DNA of 47,049 bases. Source: Melioribacter roseus (GTDB lineage Bacteria; Bacteroidota; Ignavibacteria; Ignavibacteriales; Melioribacteraceae). The DNA lies in contig DYLN01000013.1 in assembly GCA_020722085.1 (NCBI GenBank), forward strand, positions 1 through 47,049. The letters are read 5' to 3'. Numbering within the stretch: position 1 is the first letter of the stretch; every line of letters starts with the position of its first letter. The notes below the pieces were generated by a model. It had not been told where the DNA came from. It saw only the letters and a list, made by a program, of their open reading frames with translations, and did no database searches. The position numbers and the translations under genes are program-made. This document shows, piece after piece, positions 43,591-47,049 of the stretch.

Positions 43591-46281
43591 TTAAAAACTA
43601 AAAGATGCACCAACAATAATTTGCCTCGGCGACGAATAAAAATCAGGCCGTGTGAAATATTCATGTAATGTATTAACCCCCCGCGGTGCTTCCTGAGCGC
43701 GTGTTAATTCAAGAGTGTAACCTGCTCTGCCAGTATCGCCAAAGACATTAATTTCATTTGCAGTATCGAATAAATTATAAATTTTTGCAAACACAGAAAT
43801 TTGATTGCCGAATAGATCAAAAAATTTTGTAAGATAAAGATCGACATTAAAATAAGCCGGACGATTCTCGCTGTTTTCCAATCCCGTTCTTTGATTTTGA
43901 ATTGAAGGTGTATACGGCAAACCTGAGCCGAGTTTGCCAATAAAACTTGCAATAAAGCTGCCTGGCTTGCCAGCAGTAAAAGTAAAATTAAGTGAATGGC
44001 GCCTATCCCAATCTAAAGGGACAAGTTGTTTATTTGGCTCAATCGGGGGATTAGCCTGCGCTTTATCGAATGCATCGTTGGGATCGGAAGCATTACCTTT
44101 TGCAATTTGAAAAGTGTAATCCAAAGTTGCTCCAAATCCCCCACTGAATCTTTTTTCGAAGGAGATTGTAAATCCCTTTACCGAACCGTAATCTCTATTT
44201 ATCAGCTTGCTGAACTTTCTAAATTCATTTTTAATATGAATTTCCGTGCCTAAAAGATTTCTGATATCTTTGTAATAGCCAGTCAAAGTGATCCCGAAAT
44301 TAGGAGCTAATTCCTGCTGCAAACCGATTTCATACATCACAGTTTGCTGTGCATCAAGGTCTGCGTTGCCAATTGTATTACCGATATTTGCTGGAAAATC
44401 TCCTGTTAAAGGGATCCTGAAATTCGGATTACGATACAAAAATTCAAAAGGAGGAATCTGAAAAAAATGACCATAAGAAATATGGACCGCACCTTTTTCA
44501 GTAATTGGATACGATATGCCAATACGCGGACTAATTTGATATTTTGACTTTGCCCTTGCCATTAAAGAATCCGGGAAAGGCGGCTGAAACTGATCTAATA
44601 GTGCAATTTTATCCGGGTTTTTTAAATAATATCCGTCAGGTTCAAAATAATCGAAACGAAGACCAACATTAACAACCAAATAATCAAGTTCAATTTTATC
44701 CTGTATGTACGCAGCCAATTGATAAGGATTAGCATCGTACTGGTTATAATTGAATGAACCCGGGGTGGGAAGTGCCGGTTTATAATTAGTTGTTGCATCG
44801 ATTACAATCTGAAAATCTTTATAAGCTATATCATTATACTTATACTCGAAGCCGGTTTTTAGCTGGTGAGTATTATTTATCTGCCATGTTAAATCTGCTT
44901 TGCCGGTATAAGTTGAAGTTGTGTGATCAAAATACCAGTTTTCTGTTCCGCCTGTTAAAAATGCATTGCCGCTTACATCCCGCATTCTTTCAGGTTTAAC
45001 ATAACGAGGATCGAGAGGATTCTCGTAAACATATTGTTTGTACTTTGTCGTGAAAGAAGAGCCTACAATATCAAGAAATGCCGAATTGCTAAGAACAAAC
45101 GTGTAGCTTAAACTTCCTAAATAACTTTTTTGAAAATAATTGTAATCTCCATCGGGATTCAATTTAAATCTGTGATCATAAATTTTGTACTGCTGATCCT
45201 GATAAAGTGTGTTAAGAACCAATCCTCTGCCTCCCCCGCCAAGATCAATAGAAAGTTTACCTTGGAGTGTAAGACGCCGGTTGTAATTCATCGGCACATA
45301 CTTGTTATCGCCGGTAGCACCTATATACCAATTCGCAGGATCATTAGCTGAAAAGTTAGAGGAGTCAAACGGATTAAACATCCTTCTGCCGTAGATAGCC
45401 CCGGAATCATAAACATATCTGCCGGAGAGAAAAAACTTTAAAAGATCTCCAAGACCCGGCACAGGTCCGCTTAGATTGCCTTGAAAATTATAAACATCTT
45501 TTGGAGAAATATGATTTATGTAAGGATAAAGTCCTGTACGGTTTGAAAAATAATCACCAGCATAGGAAGAGAGTTCACCATCTAAAGAGCTGCCGGCAAT
45601 TTTTGTAACTTGATTAACAACGCCGGAGAGTGCCTCGCCGTATTCAGCATTAAATGTTCCTGTAAGTACCTGCAATTCCTGGATGCTGTTTACCTCCGCT
45701 TCAAGAGCAGAAGAGCCCGAAAAAGCATCGTTAACCGAAACACCGTCAATAAGATATTTTACTTCACCGGTTCTGCCTCCTCTAAAATGTCCGTCTACCA
45801 CACCTGCCTGAAGATTAACTACTGATTGAACATCTTCTAACGGAAGCATAGAAATTTGCTCGCCGCTTACTTTAGCTTCAGTAGAAGTAAGGTCCTTTTG
45901 TACGATCGGCTTTTGAGCTGTTACTACCACATCTTTGATTTCGACAGCTTCCTCATAAAGCTTAAAATCTACTTTTGTAGTTTGATCAACAGAGACTCTA
46001 ACTTCTTGAACAGTCACTTGAGAATAACCTATTAACGAAGCTTTTACTTGATAGAGTCCGGGTGGAATATTTATAATGTAATATTCACCGTTTATGTCTG
46101 TAGCAGCACCCATTGTAGTTCCAACAAGTACAATATTTACGCCTACAAGTGGTTCGCCGGAAGTACCGTCAAGGACTTTGCCGGCAACTTTTCCTGTTGT
46201 ACCTGCGTAAATGTTTATTTCGAATAAACAAAAAATTATAAAAAGAGTTAAAAATTCAATTTGTAATTTTCCAGTGAACAT
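43591..46281 (-). CDS. TonB-dependent outer-membrane receptor with carboxypeptidase-regulatory-like domain
   Basis: This is an 896-residue outer-membrane transporter from ATG 46281 (a GTG at 46290 is less likely). After the signal peptide, GKVAGKVLDGTSGEPLVGVN to about residue 110 is the CarboxypepD_reg domain found in SusC-like and related receptors. The plug follows: AQKPIVQKDLTSTEAKVSGE, then LIDGVSVNDAFSGSSALEAE. About 600 residues of beta-barrel come next, ending IIVGASFSF with the terminal aromatic expected for barrel assembly. No SusD gene is adjacent, so this is not a standard SusCD pair. Its place ahead of the sugar ABC transporter and GH130 genes suggests glycan uptake, but receptors of this type also carry other ligands. 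Confidence 0.93.
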   Translation of the reverse strand: MFTGKLQIEFLTLFIIFCLFEINIYAGTTGKVAGKVLDGTSGEPLVGVNIVLVGTTMGAATDINGEYYIINIPPGLYQVKASLIGYSQVTVQEVRVSVDQTTKVDFKLYEEAVEIKDVVVTAQKPIVQKDLTSTEAKVSGEQISMLPLEDVQSVVNLQAGVVDGHFRGGRTGEVKYLIDGVSVNDAFSGSSALEAEVNSIQELQVLTGTFNAEYGEALSGVVNQVTKIAGSSLDGELSSYAGDYFSNRTGLYPYINHISPKDVYNFQGNLSGPVPGLGDLLKFFLSGRYVYDSGAIYGRRMFNPFDSSNFSANDPANWYIGATGDNKYVPMNYNRRLTLQGKLSIDLGGGGRGLVLNTLYQDQQYKIYDHRFKLNPDGDYNYFQKSYLGSLSYTFVLSNSAFLDIVGSSFTTKYKQYVYENPLDPRYVKPERMRDVSGNAFLTGGTENWYFDHTTSTYTGKADLTWQINNTHQLKTGFEYKYNDIAYKDFQIVIDATTNYKPALPTPGSFNYNQYDANPYQLAAYIQDKIELDYLVVNVGLRFDYFEPDGYYLKNPDKIALLDQFQPPFPDSLMARAKSKYQISPRIGISYPITEKGAVHISYGHFFQIPPFEFLYRNPNFRIPLTGDFPANIGNTIGNADLDAQQTVMYEIGLQQELAPNFGITLTGYYKDIRNLLGTEIHIKNEFRKFSKLINRDYGSVKGFTISFEKRFSGGFGATLDYTFQIAKGNASDPNDAFDKAQANPPIEPNKQLVPLDWDRRHSLNFTFTAGKPGSFIASFIGKLGSGLPYTPSIQNQRTGLENSENRPAYFNVDLYLTKFFDLFGNQISVFAKIYNLFDTANEINVFGDTGRAGYTLELTRAQEAPRGVNTLHEYFTRPDFYSSPRQIIVGASFSF

Positions 46282-46469
46282 GAAATTCACCCGTAAAGAT
46301 TTTTATTTAAACAAAAGAGAGGAAGAACGTTTGTTAACTTAAATCTCTTATATATCAGTCTTCGAGTTTTTCACATTGCTAACCATATGCGCTAACCTCT
46401 CCCGAAGTGATAGCAAGCCAGAAGGTTTTAACATTATCTTAATGTTTCCTCGTTAAAGTTCGTGGGTAA

Positions 46470-46551
46470 CTAAAAAGTAATTATTCAACAATAAATTCGT
46501 GAATAATTAGTGAAATTCGCGGCTTATATATTAAAAAACATTACTTTTTAG
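46470..46551. repeat. 82-bp element bounded by CTAAAAAGTAAT inverted repeats
   Basis: CTAAAAAGTAAT at 46470-46481 and ATTACTTTTTAG at 46540-46551 are perfect 12-bp complements. Extending outward gives 16 bp with one mismatch. The tips resemble those of the 43470-43574 element. Confidence 0.6.
46495..46523. repeat. Dispersed repeat of type A inside the 82-bp element
   Basis: The text ATTCGTGAATAATTAGTGAA followed by ATTCGCGGC parallels CAGCGGAAATCAGTGAAATCTGC at 16881-16903. Both are followed by TTAAAAAA and CATTACTT. Confidence 0.45.
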
Positions 46552-46604
46552 CTACACTCGAGCAAAGTCTGGCAACCAATACCCACAGAAGGGGTGCTAT
46601 CCTA

Positions 46605-47049
46605 TCATTTTATCATAACCATCTTTTTCGATTGCACAAAATCACCAGCGTCTATTCTATAAATATAAGTACCAGAAGCTGCCATTGAACCAGAATTATT
46701 TTTCCCATCCCATTCAACTTTGTGAACACCTTGTGTTTGTTCTGTGTTAACCAAAGTCCGAATTTCTCTGCCTAGTATATCGTAAATCTTTATGGAAACC
46801 AAGCTCTGTTTCGGCAAAGTATAAGTAATCATCGTTGACGGATTAAACGGATTCGGGTAGTTCTGGAATAAAGTATACTGTGTAATAATATCCTCATTGT
46901 GTTTTACACCCGTTGCATCTAATTTTTTAACTTCTAGAAGGTCACAATACACCGTCCCCTTAAACTTGCCTAACGGATGCAATCTTACCGAAAGTGATTT
47001 TGTCCCTTCCGGTACCGTTACATCTACATAAAATTGTTTCCAGTCAAAT
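46605..47049 (-). CDS. 3' end of a T9SS-sorted secreted protein (cut by the window edge)
   Basis: The frame is open to the right edge, so only the last 147 residues are seen. FDWKQFYVDVTVPEGTKSLS and the following strands read like the end of a beta-sandwich or carbohydrate-binding module. After a short linker, YTLFQNYPNPFNPSTMITYT begins a textbook type A T9SS C-terminal sorting domain. It continues through VSIKIYDILGREIRTLVNTE and ends FVQSKKMVMIK. The whole protein is therefore exported through the type IX system and processed at the surface. Its catalytic or binding part lies outside the window, probably a glycan-active enzyme given the neighbours. It lies 323 nt upstream of the TonB receptor gene. 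Confidence 0.9.
   Translation of the reverse strand, partial: FDWKQFYVDVTVPEGTKSLSVRLHPLGKFKGTVYCDLLEVKKLDATGVKHNEDIITQYTLFQNYPNPFNPSTMITYTLPKQSLVSIKIYDILGREIRTLVNTEQTQGVHKVEWDGKNNSGSMAASGTYIYRIDAGDFVQSKKMVMIK

Larger units (their letters stand above)
46282..46604. other. Long leader or intergenic region with inverted repeats
   Basis: No gene is visible. It contains the 82-bp element at 46470-46551 and a type A repeat at 46495-46523. On the transcribed strand there are also GC-richer patches that could fold (GCACCCCTTCTGTGGGTATT near 46580-46599 and CACTTCGGGAGAGGTTAGCG near 46390-46410). The promoter for the locus probably lies here, but no clear -35/-10 or TTG-TAnnTTTG pair was recognised. 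Confidence 0.5.

Noticed and set aside
14819..46523. CRISPR array from the repeated words
   Set aside because: The copies are kilobases apart, vary in sequence and orientation, and lack regular spacers or cas genes.
46282..46604. Riboswitch upstream of the TonB receptor
   Set aside because: GC-richer patches can fold, but I could not match the conserved core of a cobalamin, c-di-GMP, TPP or other known class. It is listed only as intergenic.

Overview
The window is low-GC DNA in which every convincing gene lies on the minus strand, so the text below follows transcription from high to low coordinates. Several features point to a Gram-negative bacterium of the Bacteroidota/Ignavibacteriota group, most like an Ignavibacteria member. 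These are type IX secretion (T9SS) C-terminal sorting domains with the NYPNPFNPST-type motif, a PorV/PorQ-like outer-membrane protein, a TonB-dependent receptor with an N-terminal carboxypeptidase-regulatory-like domain but no SusD partner, and a Wzx/Wzy exopolysaccharide locus. The taxonomic call is an inference from protein style, not from a marker gene.

Region 1 (about 47049 to 18912) looks like a carbohydrate locus centred on mannosides. It begins with the 3' end of a T9SS-sorted protein. A TonB receptor follows, then a 1080-residue exported protein with acidic Ca-loop-like segments, a PorV-like barrel and a SurA/PpiC-type chaperone. Next come a lipoprotein solute-binding protein and two MalF/MalG-type permeases. 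The enzymes that follow are a 300-aa GH130, a secreted alpha/alpha-toroid protein, a GT4 glycosyltransferase fused to a similar toroid, a 417-aa GH130, an 877-aa toroid glycosidase-like protein and a GH2 beta-mannosidase. The region closes with a large secreted toroid/LamG/T9SS protein and a UgpC/MsmX-type ATPase. Short gaps and overlaps join most of these genes. The presence of a cytosolic glycosyltransferase between two GH130 genes is the most interesting point: the locus may both degrade and rebuild mannosides.

Region 2 (18805 to 15954) holds a fused aminodeoxychorismate synthase/lyase gene (folate precursor) and a small secreted barrel-like protein. Region 3 (15950 to 626) is an exopolysaccharide cluster: RfbB-type dehydratase, SLBB export protein, Wzz-like co-polymerase, Wzy polymerase, Wzx flippase, a methyltransferase and six glycosyltransferases. 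A complete 1200-bp IS4-superfamily element, with perfect 15-bp terminal repeats and a 7-bp target duplication, sits between two of the glycosyltransferase genes. The window ends with a small exported protein of unknown function.

Intergenic DNA is rich in short dispersed repeats of at least three types (CCGTGT/ACACGGAT-like, ACTTTGTGTAA-like and TGCACTTTGCA-like). Two of them run into the 5' ends of genes for exported proteins and appear to supply or rewrite signal-peptide coding sequence. No rRNA, tRNA or CRISPR array was recognised.
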